Positions 43,039 through 51,549 of a stretch of DNA of 64,000 nucleotides are shown one piece after another; positions within the stretch are counted from its first letter, which is position 1, and every line of letters begins with the position of its first letter. Below the pieces are notes generated by a model that did not search any database, was not told where the DNA came from, and was given only the letters and a program-made list of their open reading frames with translations. The position numbers and the translations under genes were made by a program. Where the stretch lies: contig NZ_JADWOX010000013.1 of NCBI RefSeq assembly GCF_016135805.1, positions 1 to 64,000 of the forward strand. Direction: 5' to 3'. Source of the stretch: Caulobacter hibisci (GTDB lineage: Bacteria > Pseudomonadota > Alphaproteobacteria > Caulobacterales > Caulobacteraceae).

Positions 43039-44142
43039 ATGGACAAGCGCACGTTCCTTCAGGGCGGCCTCGCTGCCGGCGCGCTGGCGGTAGCGGCCCC
43101 CGCCGCCGCCCTGGCCCAGGCGAAAGCCGAAGGCCGCAAGCTGGGCTATGCGGTGCTGGGCCTGGGCTACTACGCCACCCAGATCATCATGCCGCGCTTT
43201 GCCGAGTGCGAGCACTCCAGGCTGGTCGCCCTGGTCAGCGGCTCGCCCGACAAGCTGGCCAGGTACGGCGCCCAGTACGGCATCCCGGAAAGCGGCCGCT
43301 ATTCCTACGAGACCTTCGACCGCATCGCCGACAATCCGGCCGTCGACATCGTCTATGTGATCACCCCCAACAGCCTGCACCGGCCGTTCACCGAGCGGGC
43401 CGCCAAGGCCGGCAAGCACGTGATGTGCGAAAAGCCGATGGCCAGCACGGCGGCCGACTGCGAGGCGATGATCGCCGCCTGCAAGGCCGCCGGCCGCAAG
43501 CTGATGATCGGCTATCGCAGCCGCTTCGAGCCGCACAACCTTGACGCCATCGCCCTCTCGCGTGGCGGAGCCTTAGGGGCGGTGCGGACCGTCGTCGCCG
43601 ACCACGGCTGGACGGCCAGCGATCCGACCATGTGGCGGGTCAAGAAGGCGCTGTCGGGCGGCGGCAGCCTGATGGACATCGGCATCTACAGCCTCAACGC
43701 CGCCCGCTACCTGACCGGCGAGGAGCCGATCGCGGTCAACGCCATGGAATCGACCGACCGCTCCAACCCGGTGTTCGCCGAGGTCGAGGACACCATCAAC
43801 TTCCAGCTCCTGTTCCCGTCCGGGGCAACGGCCAACTGCGTCTCGACCTACAGCGCCAACTGCAACCGCTATCGGGTCTCGGGTCCCAAGGGCTGGGTCG
43901 AGATCGATCCGGCCACCAGCTACCAGGGCCAGGCCATGCGGGCCAATCTCGACGGCCAGGCCAAGCCCCGCACGCCGCCGCCGGTGAGCAAGAGCCAGTT
44001 CGCCGGCCAGCTCGACCACCTGTCGGAATGCATCCTCACCGGCCGCGATCCGATCGTCCCGGGCGAGGAGGGGCTGAAGGACCTGCGGATTATCGAGGCC
44101 ATCTACAAGGCGGCCCGCGAAGGCCGGACGGTGAAGCTGTGA
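43039..44142 (+). CDS. Gfo/Idh/MocA-family oxidoreductase, exported
   Basis: A 367-residue NAD(P)-dependent sugar oxidoreductase of the glucose-fructose oxidoreductase type. The N-terminus MDKRTFLQGGLAAGALAVAA is a twin-arginine-like signal with KR in place of RR, as periplasmic Gfo enzymes carry a Tat signal. The Rossmann motif is GYAVLGLGYYATQI, and the family catalytic motif is CEKPMAST. GGAG lies ten bases before the ATG at 43039; the longer frame starts inside the upstream repeat. The next gene begins within its stop codon (TGATG). Confidence 0.9.
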   Translation: MDKRTFLQGGLAAGALAVAAPAAALAQAKAEGRKLGYAVLGLGYYATQIIMPRFAECEHSRLVALVSGSPDKLARYGAQYGIPESGRYSYETFDRIADNPAVDIVYVITPNSLHRPFTERAAKAGKHVMCEKPMASTAADCEAMIAACKAAGRKLMIGYRSRFEPHNLDAIALSRGGALGAVRTVVADHGWTASDPTMWRVKKALSGGGSLMDIGIYSLNAARYLTGEEPIAVNAMESTDRSNPVFAEVEDTINFQLLFPSGATANCVSTYSANCNRYRVSGPKGWVEIDPATSYQGQAMRANLDGQAKPRTPPPVSKSQFAGQLDHLSECILTGRDPIVPGEEGLKDLRIIEAIYKAAREGRTVKL

Positions 44143-44984
44143 TGCGCCGCCGGATCCTCGTCGCGACGATCGCCGTCGCCCTGCCGAGCCTGGCCTGCGC
44201 CCAGCAGCGCGTGGCCCTGTGGCCCAATGGCGCGCCGGGCTTCGAGGCCCGCAAGGCCATCCCCGAGCAGGCGGCCGAATACTGGGCCAAGTCGATCAAC
44301 GACCCGTCGGTGACGGCCTATCTGCCGCCGGCCGACAAGGCCACGGGCGCGGCGGTGATCGTGCTGCCGGGCGGCGGCCACAAGATGCTGGTCATCCATC
44401 CGGAAGGCACCGATGTCGCCAAGGTGCTCAATCCCATGGGCGTGGCGGTGTTCGTGCTGAAATACCGCCTCAGCCAGGAAGAAGGCTCGCCCTACACCAC
44501 CGACCATGCCCGCCAGGACGCGGTGCGGGCCGTGCGGCTGGTGCGCTCGCGCGCCGCCGAGTTCGGGGTGGATCCGAAGAAGATCGGCCTGATGGGCTTT
44601 TCCGGCGGCGGCGAGGTCGTCGACCTGGCCGTCTACGGCTCCACGGCCAAGGATCCGAAGGTCGATGCGGTCGACGCCGTCAGCGGCCGGCCCGATTTCC
44701 AGGTGCTGATCTATCCCGGCCCGGCCGGCATTCCCGACAAGATCCCGACCGACGCGCCGCCGGCCTTCATCCTGGCGGCCGACGACGACGAGTGCTGCTC
44801 GGCCCCGCCGGTGGAGCTGCTGCAGAAGTTCCGCGCCGCCAAGGTTCCTGTCGAGTTCCACCTGTTCCAGAGCGGTGGTCACGCCTTCAACATGGGCTTC
44901 CGCACCGAAAAGGCCGCGATCAAGGTCTGGCCGGAGCGGCTGCGCGACTGGCTGGCCGACAACGGGTGGACGAAGAAGCCATAG
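44142..44984 (+). CDS. Exported alpha/beta hydrolase, carbohydrate-esterase-like
   Basis: A 280-residue secreted serine hydrolase resembling acetyl-xylan-type esterases (BD-FAE/Axe-like). A signal peptide (RRRILVATIAVALPSLACA) precedes VALWPNGAPGFE, the oxyanion region VIVLPGGGHKML, the nucleophile motif GLMGFSGGGEV, an Asp in AADDDECC and the catalytic His in SGGHAFNMG. It is translationally coupled to the Gfo-like gene. Deacetylation or ester hydrolysis of plant or microbial carbohydrate fits the cluster. Confidence 0.87.
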   Translation: MRRRILVATIAVALPSLACAQQRVALWPNGAPGFEARKAIPEQAAEYWAKSINDPSVTAYLPPADKATGAAVIVLPGGGHKMLVIHPEGTDVAKVLNPMGVAVFVLKYRLSQEEGSPYTTDHARQDAVRAVRLVRSRAAEFGVDPKKIGLMGFSGGGEVVDLAVYGSTAKDPKVDAVDAVSGRPDFQVLIYPGPAGIPDKIPTDAPPAFILAADDDECCSAPPVELLQKFRAAKVPVEFHLFQSGGHAFNMGFRTEKAAIKVWPERLRDWLADNGWTKKP

Positions 44985-44988
44985 GCCC

Positions 44989-45019
44989 TTGATCTAGAGT
45001 GCGCTCTACCTTGTAGCCT
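44989..45019 (+). promoter_or_regulatory. MerR-type promoter with palindromic operator
   Basis: TTGATC (44989-44994) and TAGCCT (45014-45019) are separated by 19 bases, the long spacer characteristic of MerR-controlled promoters. The spacer contains the perfect palindrome TAGAGTGCGCTCTA at 44995-45008. It lies just upstream of the merR-like gene, so autoregulation is likely. Confidence 0.75.
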
Positions 45020-45044
45020 CGTTCCGGAATTCGGAGAGGTCGCG

Positions 45045-45458
45045 ATGGTCGAGCATCTGAGTATCGGCGAGATCGCCCGGGAGACCGGGCGCAGCATCCA
45101 CGCCCTGCGCTGGTACGAGGCCCAGGGCCTGATCCCCGGCGTGACCCGCGACGGCGGGCGCAGGCGGGTCTACCGCCAGGCCCATGTCGGCTGGCTGCGC
45201 TTTCTGGGGCGGCTGAAGCGTACGGGCATGAGCGTCGGCGACATGAAGGCCTATGCGGCCCTGGCGGCGCGCGGCGGGGCGACGGCTGGCGAACGCGAGG
45301 CCATGCTGACGCGCCATCTCGAACGGGTCGATGGCGAGATCGCCGCCCTGGCCGAGGCGCGGCGGCTGCTGGAGGTCAAGATCGCCTTCTATGCCGAGTG
45401 GGGACGCTCGGGCCGCCGTCCGCCCGATCCCGAGATCCCTCCGGAGCTTCGGTCATGA
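45045..45458 (+). CDS. MerR-family regulator
   Basis: A 137-residue regulator. The winged helix-turn-helix opens LSIGEIARETGRSIHALRWYEAQGLIP, followed by the wing (GGRRRVYRQAHVGWLRF) and a C-terminal coiled coil for dimerisation (EAMLTRHLERVDGEI). No Cys cluster for metal sensing is present, so the ligand is likely organic or redox. It is coupled to the carboxymuconolactone-decarboxylase-like gene through an ATGA overlap, a likely regulator-target pair. Confidence 0.92.
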   Translation: MVEHLSIGEIARETGRSIHALRWYEAQGLIPGVTRDGGRRRVYRQAHVGWLRFLGRLKRTGMSVGDMKAYAALAARGGATAGEREAMLTRHLERVDGEIAALAEARRLLEVKIAFYAEWGRSGRRPPDPEIPPELRS

Positions 45459-46027
45459 GCGCCCGCATCGCGCCGGCCCAGCCGCCTTGGCCCGAAGCCG
45501 TGCAGGCCTCGTTCGACCGCATGCCGCGCGACTGGATGCCGCCGTTCCAGCTGTTCACCGTCCTGGCGCGCGACCCGAGGCTCTACACGGCCTTCGTACG
45601 CGGGGCGGTGACCTACCTGCCGGGCTCGCACCTGACGATCCGCCAGCGCGAGGTGCTGCTGCTGCGGGTCACGGCGCGCTGCGGCTGCGCCTACGAATGG
45701 GGGATGCGCGTGCACTATTTCGCGAACGAGGCCGGGCTTTCCGACGCCCAACAGCACGCGAGCGTCCATGCCGACGCCGAGGCGGACTGCTGGACAGAGG
45801 ACGATCGGGTCCTAGTCCGGCTGGCCGACCAGTTGAACGACGCCTGCGACGTCGATGACGCCCTGTGGCGCGATCTGGCCGAGCGCTTCACGCCCGAGGC
45901 GATCCTCGAACTGCTGATGCTGGCCGGCTACTATCGGACGGTCGGCGTGCTGGCCAACAGCCTGCGCCTGCCGCTCGAACCAGGCGTTGGCCGGCCGTTT
46001 CCACCCGCTCAGGCCGCGTCCACGTAA
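45455..46027 (+). CDS. Carboxymuconolactone decarboxylase-family (AhpD-like) protein
   Basis: A 190-residue all-helical protein of the CMD/AhpD superfamily. The core has LTIRQREVLLLRVTARCGCAYEWGMRVHY, with closely spaced Cys (CGC rather than CxxC) and the EW..H pattern of CMD members. Family members act as decarboxylases or in thiol-based peroxide defence; the specific reaction is not clear. Its start overlaps the MerR stop (ATGA), and its end overlaps the convergent glycosylase by 19 bases. Confidence 0.85.
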   Translation: MSARIAPAQPPWPEAVQASFDRMPRDWMPPFQLFTVLARDPRLYTAFVRGAVTYLPGSHLTIRQREVLLLRVTARCGCAYEWGMRVHYFANEAGLSDAQQHASVHADAEADCWTEDDRVLVRLADQLNDACDVDDALWRDLAERFTPEAILELLMLAGYYRTVGVLANSLRLPLEPGVGRPFPPAQAAST

Positions 46028-46680
46028 GCCTTCACCCGCGCGAACAGATCCTCGAACATCGGCGTCGTCAGCCGTCCGGTGTTCGTGTTCAGCCGCGAGC
46101 AGTGATAACTGTTGAAGATGCGGTAGGGACCGGCCTGGAATTCCGAGCCGTGGCCGGGGATGCCGGCCGAAGCCTTCAGGCCCAGGGTCTTCAGCACATT
46201 GCGGCGCGAGACGTCGCCCAGGGTGACGATGGCCTTGAGGTTGGGGAACATCTCCAGCCGGGCCTTCAGGAACGGCCGGCAGGTGTTCTCTTCGGAGGTC
46301 TCGGGCTTGTTGCCGGGCGGTGCGCAGCGGACGGCGTTGGTCACCGCGCAGCCGACCAGCTTCAGCGAGTCGTCGGGCCGGGCCTCGAACTTGCCGGTGG
46401 CGAAGCCGAACTTGATCAGGGTGTCGTAGAGCAGCGTGCCGGCATAGTCGCCGGTGAACGGCCGGCCGGTGCGGTTGGCGCCCTTGCGGCCGGGAGCCAG
46501 ACCCACGACCAGCAGGCGGGCGTCCTTGTCGCCGAACGATGGAGCCGGGCCGTTGAAATAGTCCGGATAGAGGTCCTGGTTCTCGTGGCGATAGGCCACC
46601 AGGCGCGGGCACAGCGGGCAGTCCCGGGGCGGCTCGGCCGGGGAGGGAACGACCTCGCCGACGATGTTGGAGTGCTGCAT
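46009..46680 (-). CDS. Uracil-DNA glycosylase, family 5 (UDGb)
   Basis: A 223-residue DNA-repair glycosylase removing uracil (and often other deaminated bases). An iron-sulfur-type Cys pair CPLCPRL near the N-terminus, the motif GLAPGRKGANRTGRPFTGD, LGDVSRRNVL and SYHCSRLNTNTGRLT indicate the family-5 (UDGb) class. The ATG at 46680 was chosen over the long frame that runs through the NYN gene. It lies 11 bases after that gene on the same strand. Confidence 0.9.
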   Translation of the reverse strand: MQHSNIVGEVVPSPAEPPRDCPLCPRLVAYRHENQDLYPDYFNGPAPSFGDKDARLLVVGLAPGRKGANRTGRPFTGDYAGTLLYDTLIKFGFATGKFEARPDDSLKLVGCAVTNAVRCAPPGNKPETSEENTCRPFLKARLEMFPNLKAIVTLGDVSRRNVLKTLGLKASAGIPGHGSEFQAGPYRIFNSYHCSRLNTNTGRLTTPMFEDLFARVKAYVDAA

Positions 46681-46691
46681 GTGGTCGGCCT

Positions 46692-47294
46692 TCAGTATTC
46701 GTCTTCGGCTTCGCGCTCGGCCGGGGTGCGGGCGTCGGCGGCGTTGTAGCGCTGTTGCGGCGCGCGTTGCGGGCGGCCGATGATGTTTCCCAGGTCGGCC
46801 AGATCGACGAAGTTGTCGGCCTGGCGGCGCAGGTCGTCGCTGGTCATCGGCGGCTGGCTCTTCATGGTCGAGACCACGGTGACTCGGCGGCCCTTGCGCT
46901 GCACGGCCTCGACCAGGGCGCGGAAGTCGCCGTCGCCCGAGAACAGCAGCAGGTGGTCGACGGTGTCGGCCATCTGCAGCATGTCGACCGCGATCTCGAT
47001 GTCCATGTCGCCGCGCCAGCGCTTGCGGCCCTGGCTGTCGGTGTATTCGCGGGCCGGCTTGGTCACCAGGGTGAAGCCGTTGTAGTCGAGCCAGTCGACC
47101 AGGGGCCGGATCGGCGAATAATCGTCGTTCTCGGCGATGGCGGTATAGTAGTAAGCCCGCACCAGCAGGCCGCGCTTCTTGAACTCGTCGAGGAGCTTGC
47201 GGTAGTCGATGTCGAAGCCCAGCGCCTTGGCGGCGGAATAGAGATTGGCCCCGTCGATGAACAGCGCCAACCGCTCGGTCGGATAAAAGGTCAC
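46692..47294 (-). CDS. NYN-domain (LabA/DUF88) putative RNase
   Basis: A 200-residue PIN-like NYN-domain protein, likely a metal-dependent ribonuclease. Conserved acidic sites are visible in LALFIDGANLYSA (Asp), RGDMDIEIAVDMLQM (two Asp) and LLLFSGDGDFRALV (two Asp). The C-terminal tail is polar and Arg/Ala-rich. It is divergent from folK with 49 bases between the starts and is upstream of the glycosylase gene. Confidence 0.9.
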   Translation of the reverse strand: MTFYPTERLALFIDGANLYSAAKALGFDIDYRKLLDEFKKRGLLVRAYYYTAIAENDDYSPIRPLVDWLDYNGFTLVTKPAREYTDSQGRKRWRGDMDIEIAVDMLQMADTVDHLLLFSGDGDFRALVEAVQRKGRRVTVVSTMKSQPPMTSDDLRRQADNFVDLADLGNIIGRPQRAPQQRYNAADARTPAEREAEDEY

Positions 47295-47343
47295 GGGTAA
47301 ATCCTTGAAATATCGGCTTGATCAAAATGCTTTGGAGGCGGCC

Positions 47344-47832
47344 GTGGTCGTCGCCCTCGGCTGCAATCTGCCTGGAGCCTATACGAGTCGCGAGGCCTTG
47401 TTGGAAGCCGCCGTGTCGGCGCTGGCCGGCGAGGGGATGGCGGTGGTTGCCCGCTCGAATTGGTGGACCTCGGCCGCCTGGCCCGATCCGACGGGGCCGG
47501 CCTATCTGAACGGCGTCGTGCTGGTGGCGACGGTGCTGGAGCCGGCCGATGCCCTGGCGGCCTTGCATCGCATCGAGGCCAGGTTCGGCCGCGCCCGTGC
47601 CGAGCGCAACGCCGCCCGGACTTTAGATCTCGACCTGATCGCCCATGGGCGGACGGTGATGGAAGGGAACCTCGTTCTGCCCCACCCGCGCGCCCACGAG
47701 CGGCTGTTCGTCATGGGGCCGTTGGCCGAGGTGGCGCCGGACTGGACGCATCCCCTGTCGGGGCGGACGGCGATCGAGTTGGCGGCGACGGCGACGGTGG
47801 GGGCGGACGCGCGGCCTTCCCTCCACCCGTAA
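47344..47832 (+). CDS. folK: HPPK (folate biosynthesis)
   Basis: A 162-residue 6-hydroxymethyl-7,8-dihydropterin pyrophosphokinase. It begins VVALGCNLPGAYTSREALLE, has SNWWTSAAWPDPTGPAYLNG and the signature AERNAARTLDLDLIAHG, then LPHPRAHERLFVMGPL. The GTG at 47344 is preferred because TTGGAGG lies just upstream and the protein then has the usual N-terminus; a TTG at 47305 would add 13 residues. Standard length for the family. Confidence 0.88.
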   Translation: MVVALGCNLPGAYTSREALLEAAVSALAGEGMAVVARSNWWTSAAWPDPTGPAYLNGVVLVATVLEPADALAALHRIEARFGRARAERNAARTLDLDLIAHGRTVMEGNLVLPHPRAHERLFVMGPLAEVAPDWTHPLSGRTAIELAATATVGADARPSLHP

Positions 47833-47857
47833 AATCCCCGCGAAAGGGATTTTACGG
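47827..47857. terminator. Perfect 12-bp inverted repeat between convergent genes
   Basis: CCGTAAAATCCC and GGGATTTTACGG are separated by CGCGAAA. The repeat lies at the end of folK and just before the stop of the convergent sulfotransferase gene. Each outer arm carries a short A/T run, so it can serve as a bidirectional terminator. Confidence 0.75.
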
Positions 47858-47870
47858 TGAAGAGAGCGGT

Positions 47871-48485
47871 TCACCACGCATACCCATGCAGCCGAATCTC
47901 CCGCGCGAAGATCTTCTCGATCCGCACCGCTTGGCGCAGGCTGAGCACCTCGCGATACGACCGGCGGTCGGGACGCCAGCCGCTCTTGGCCTTCACCGGC
48001 AGGCGGCCGGGCCAAGGCACGTCCAACTTATCCAGCACCTCCCCCAGTTCGCGGTCGAGATCCTCGTAGCGCAGCACTCGGTCGACCAGCGGCTTGCCCG
48101 AAAGCCGGCTGGCGTAGAGCGGCAGGTTGAGGGCGTAGTCGCCGGCCGCCAGATAGCGGTCCAGGCACAGCTTGCGGTCGCCGCCATGCGCCGCCGAATG
48201 CTTCTTCATGAAGAAGTGCGACAGCGTCTTGTCCCACGGATTCCGCTCGACGCAGAAGGTGAAGTAGTCGCGCCACAGGTCCGGAACCCGCGCGGCGACC
48301 TGGGTGGCCGACATGTGGTTGGAAAAGCCGTCGGCGTTGCGCGGCTGGTGGCCGGGCTCAGGCGGATGGACGGGCGTGACCACGTCGTCGGAGCCGCAGA
48401 GGCCCGACAGATAGGCCTCGATGCTGGTGCCGGCGGTCTTGCGGGTCTTGATGAAGACGAAGCGGTGACGGTGCGAGATGATCAT
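47871..48485 (-). CDS. Sulfotransferase-family protein
   Basis: A 204-residue PAPS-dependent sulfotransferase-like protein. The 5'-phosphosulfate loop is visible at the N-terminus (FVFIKTRKTAGTSIEAYL), and the 3'-phosphate contact region in FTFCVERNPWDKTLSHF. The C-terminal half has LPVKAKSGWRPDRRSYREVL. These match the Sulfotransfer_2 style that modifies carbohydrates. The start at 48485 places the loop in the right place; a frame from 48671 adds 62 unrelated residues. Possible substrates are surface polysaccharide, but none is shown. Confidence 0.85.
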   Translation of the reverse strand: MIISHRHRFVFIKTRKTAGTSIEAYLSGLCGSDDVVTPVHPPEPGHQPRNADGFSNHMSATQVAARVPDLWRDYFTFCVERNPWDKTLSHFFMKKHSAAHGGDRKLCLDRYLAAGDYALNLPLYASRLSGKPLVDRVLRYEDLDRELGEVLDKLDVPWPGRLPVKAKSGWRPDRRSYREVLSLRQAVRIEKIFAREIRLHGYAW

Positions 48486-48714
48486 GGCGACAGGGTCGGT
48501 GAACGATGTTGCGGTCGATTTTCGGGTTTCCGGAGCTTGTCGCGCCCCTGTATCGAAGCGACTTCCCGATCGTGACCGTTGTTGCGGCTGGACTTTGGCT
48601 GGAGGAGGAGGCATACACGCCCCCTCGCAAAAGTTGGGTGACAACCGAAGCGACGTTGCGTGACGTCGCACGGAGCCCTATTTTGCAAGAGCCCACGCTC
48701 AGCCCGAGGAATTC

Positions 48715-49074
48715 ATGGCCCGCGTCACCGTCGAAGATTGCGTCGAGAAGGTTCCGAACCGCTTCGCGCTCGTCCTGCTGTCGGCGCATCGCGCCCGCGG
48801 CATCTCGGCCGGTGCGGCCCTGATGGTCGATCGCGACAACGACAAGAACCCGGTCGTCGCCCTGCGCGAGATCGCCGACGACGTGATCGATCACGAGGGG
48901 CTCAAGGAGCACCTGATCAGCACGCTGCAACGCGTCGACGAGCACTCGGAAGCCGAGGAAGAGGCCGAAACCCTCGCCCTGCTGGCCGATCCGACTCACA
49001 TGCAGATGAGCGAACTGGAACTCGTTCGCGCGCTGCAAAGCGACCGCGACGGCGGTCAGGAGGAGCGGTACTGA
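48715..49074 (+). CDS. rpoZ: RNA polymerase omega subunit
   Basis: A 119-residue omega subunit that stabilises beta-prime in RNA polymerase. It starts [23 protein letters not shown] and has the helix [11 protein letters not shown], typical of RpoZ, with an acidic C-terminal tail ([16 protein letters not shown]) as in other alphaproteobacteria. GAGGAATTC precedes the ATG. Its stop overlaps the probable CTG start of spoT, the usual rpoZ-spoT pairing. Confidence 0.96.
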   Translation: MARVTVEDCVEKVPNRFALVLLSAHRARGISAGAALMVDRDNDKNPVVALREIADDVIDHEGLKEHLISTLQRVDEHSEAEEEAETLALLADPTHMQMSELELVRALQSDRDGGQEERY

Positions 49075-51419
49075 GCCCCGACGGCGCAGACCCTCTGATC
49101 CTTGAAGCGGCGCCCGCCGCCGCTACGTCCGAACGCGCGCCCGAAGCTGTCTCGTCAGAGACGGAGTCGGGCGCGTCTTCGTCTGAGCTTCCCGCCGCCG
49201 CGGCCCTTGCCGCCAGCGCGCCCGAAGCCCAGCCGGCCCCCAAGCCGCGCAAGTTCCTTCGCCAGTACGAGCTGATCGAGCGGGTCCACGCCTACGACCC
49301 GACGGCCGACGAGGCCCTGCTCAATCGCGCCTACGTCTTCGCCATGCGCATGCACGGCAGCCAGACGCGGGCCAGCGGCGACCCCTACTACGCCCACCCG
49401 ATCGAGGTGGCGGGCATCCTCACCGAGTACCGGCTGGACACCGCGACCATCGTCACGGCCCTGCTGCACGACGTGATCGAGGACACGCCGGTCACCAAGG
49501 AGGAGATCGGCAAGCTGTTCGGCGAGGAGATCGCCGAGCTGGTCGAGGGCGTCACCAAGCTTTCCAAGCTGGAACTCCAGGCCGAGCACACGCGCCAGGC
49601 CGAGAACCTGCGCAAGTTCATCCTGGCCATCTCCAAGGACGTCCGCGTCCTGCTGGTCAAGCTGGCCGACCGTCTGCACAACATGCGGACGCTGCACTTC
49701 ATCAAGACCCAGGCCAAGCGCGAGCGCATCGCCCGCGAGACGCGCGACATCTACGCGCCCCTGGCCCGCAACATCGGCTGCCATCGCATCTGCACCGAGC
49801 TGGAGGAGCTGTCCTTCCAGCACACCAATCCGGTCGCCCGCGACGCCATCGTCCGCCGGCTGGAGAAGCTGCGCGAGGAGCAGGGCGGGGCGGTCCAGCT
49901 GGTCAGCCAGGAGATCCAGGCGCGCCTGGAATCGGCCGGCCTGCCGGCCCGCGTCTTCGGCCGCGAAAAGGCTCCTTACTCGATCTGGCGCAAGCTGCAG
50001 CGCAAATCGATCGGCTTCTCGCAGATGTCCGACATCTACGCCTTCCGCGTGATCGTCGACAGCGAGGAGGATTGCTACAAGGCCTTGGGCGTCGTCCACC
50101 GCGCCTGGTCCAGCGTGCCCGACCGCTTCAAGGATTTCATCTCTACGCCCAAGCGCAACAACTACCGTTCGCTGCACACCACGGTGGTGGGACCGCGCGG
50201 CATGCGCATCGAGATGCAGATCCGCACCGAGTCGATGGACCGGGTGAACGAAGAGGGCGTCGCCGCCCACTTCCGCTACAAGGACGCCTCCTACGGCCTC
50301 GACCTGGAAGGCATGGAGGCCGCCGGCCGCGACCCGCTGGCCAACCTGCGCCAGCTGGTCCAGGTGCTGGAGCATGGCGGGGATTCCGAGGAACTGGTCG
50401 AGCACGCCAAGCTCGAGATGTTCCTCGACCAGGTGTTCGTCTTCACCCCCAAGGGCAAGCTGGTCAGCCTGCCGCGGGGCGCGATGCCTCTGGACTTCGC
50501 CTATGCCGTCCACACCAGCGTCGGCGACACCTGCATCGGCGTGAAGATCAACGGCGAGCTGAAGCCGTTGCGCACCATCCTCAACAATGGCGACGTGGTC
50601 GAGGTGATCCGCGGCTCCAAGCCCGTGGTGCCGCCGGACTGGCGCTCGCTGACGGTGACCGGCCGGGCCCGTTCGGCCATCCGCCGTCACATCCGCCAGA
50701 CCGAGAAGGAAGAGTTCCTGCGCCTGGGCCGGGCCTCGGTGGAGCAGGTCTTCGAACGGGCCGGCAAGAACCTCAAGGACGTGTCGCTGCGGCCGATCCT
50801 CGAGCGCTTCGTGCTGGAGGGCGAGGAAGCCCTGTTCGACGCCGTCGGTCGTGGCCGGGTCTCGCCTAGCCAGGTGCTGGAAACGGCCTTCCCGGGCATG
50901 AAGGACGCCGATCGCGAGGCCGCCACGGCGCGCCGCAAGATCGAGGGCGGCAAGGGCGCGCGGCTCTATGTGCGCGGCGGCGGACTGACGCCGGGCGTGT
51001 CGCTGCACTTCGCCCATTGCTGCAGCCCGGTGCCGGGCGACCGCATCGTCGGGATCCTGCGCGAGGATGGTGAGGGGCTGGACGTTCACACCATCGACTG
51101 CCCCAAGCTGGCCGAATTCGAGGAGCGCGAGGATCTCTGGCGCGACCTCAACTGGACGCCGGAAGCCGAGCGCGACACCGTCTCCCTGGCCCGCCTGCAC
51201 GCCACCATCGGCAATGCGCCGGGCGTGCTGGGCCAGGTCTGCACGATCATCGGCGAGGCGGGCGGCAACATCGTCAACCTGCGCATGCACCACCGGCAGA
51301 GCGACTTCTTCGACACCGACATCGACGTCGAGGTCCGCGACGCCCGCCACCTGACCAACATCTCCGCGGCGCTGCGCACCTGCCCGTCGGTCGAGACGGT
51401 GGATCGGACGCGGGGCTGA
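49071..51419 (+). CDS. spoT: RelA/SpoT-family (p)ppGpp synthetase/hydrolase, CTG start
   Basis: A bifunctional stringent-response enzyme of about 782 residues. After a 70-residue Ala/Ser/Pro-rich leader come the HD hydrolase ([15 protein letters not shown]), synthetase domain ([24 protein letters not shown]-type text in [13 protein letters not shown]), TGS ([18 protein letters not shown]), helical/zinc-finger region ([12 protein letters not shown]) and C-terminal ACT. No ATG, GTG or TTG is available before the HD domain. A CTG at 49071 overlaps the rpoZ stop (CTGA) and has AGGAGGAG ending five bases upstream, a near-ideal ribosome site, so it is chosen. Confidence 0.93.
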   Translation: MSPDGADPLILEAAPAAATSERAPEAVSSETESGASSSELPAAAALAASAPEAQPAPKPRKFLRQYELIERVHAYDPTADEALLNRAYVFAMRMHGSQTRASGDPYYAHPIEVAGILTEYRLDTATIVTALLHDVIEDTPVTKEEIGKLFGEEIAELVEGVTKLSKLELQAEHTRQAENLRKFILAISKDVRVLLVKLADRLHNMRTLHFIKTQAKRERIARETRDIYAPLARNIGCHRICTELEELSFQHTNPVARDAIVRRLEKLREEQGGAVQLVSQEIQARLESAGLPARVFGREKAPYSIWRKLQRKSIGFSQMSDIYAFRVIVDSEEDCYKALGVVHRAWSSVPDRFKDFISTPKRNNYRSLHTTVVGPRGMRIEMQIRTESMDRVNEEGVAAHFRYKDASYGLDLEGMEAAGRDPLANLRQLVQVLEHGGDSEELVEHAKLEMFLDQVFVFTPKGKLVSLPRGAMPLDFAYAVHTSVGDTCIGVKINGELKPLRTILNNGDVVEVIRGSKPVVPPDWRSLTVTGRARSAIRRHIRQTEKEEFLRLGRASVEQVFERAGKNLKDVSLRPILERFVLEGEEALFDAVGRGRVSPSQVLETAFPGMKDADREAATARRKIEGGKGARLYVRGGGLTPGVSLHFAHCCSPVPGDRIVGILREDGEGLDVHTIDCPKLAEFEEREDLWRDLNWTPEAERDTVSLARLHATIGNAPGVLGQVCTIIGEAGGNIVNLRMHHRQSDFFDTDIDVEVRDARHLTNISAALRTCPSVETVDRTRG

Positions 51420-51439
51420 CCGCGGCGAAGTCAGTGCGT

Positions 51440-51532
51440 GGTCCTCGTCCTTCGACAGGCTCAGGATGAGGACCATTTACAGGCTCGGGCGGTAGAAAAA
51501 CCTCATCCTGGGCCTGTCGAAGGACGAGGTTT
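51440..51532. repeat. Palindromic intergenic repeat, TCCTTCGACAGGCTCAGGAT family
   Basis: Two hairpins, GGTCCTC/GAGGACC (51440-51474) and AAACCTC/GAGGTTT (51498-51532), enclose cores that are inverted copies of one another (CGTCCTTCGACAGGCTCAGG and CCTGGGCCTGTCGAAGGACG). The same family is at 12588 and 42918. Lies between spoT and the convergent Nudix gene, so it may also help termination. Confidence 0.82.
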
Positions 51533-51549
51533 CGCCCCGGAAGTCGAAC

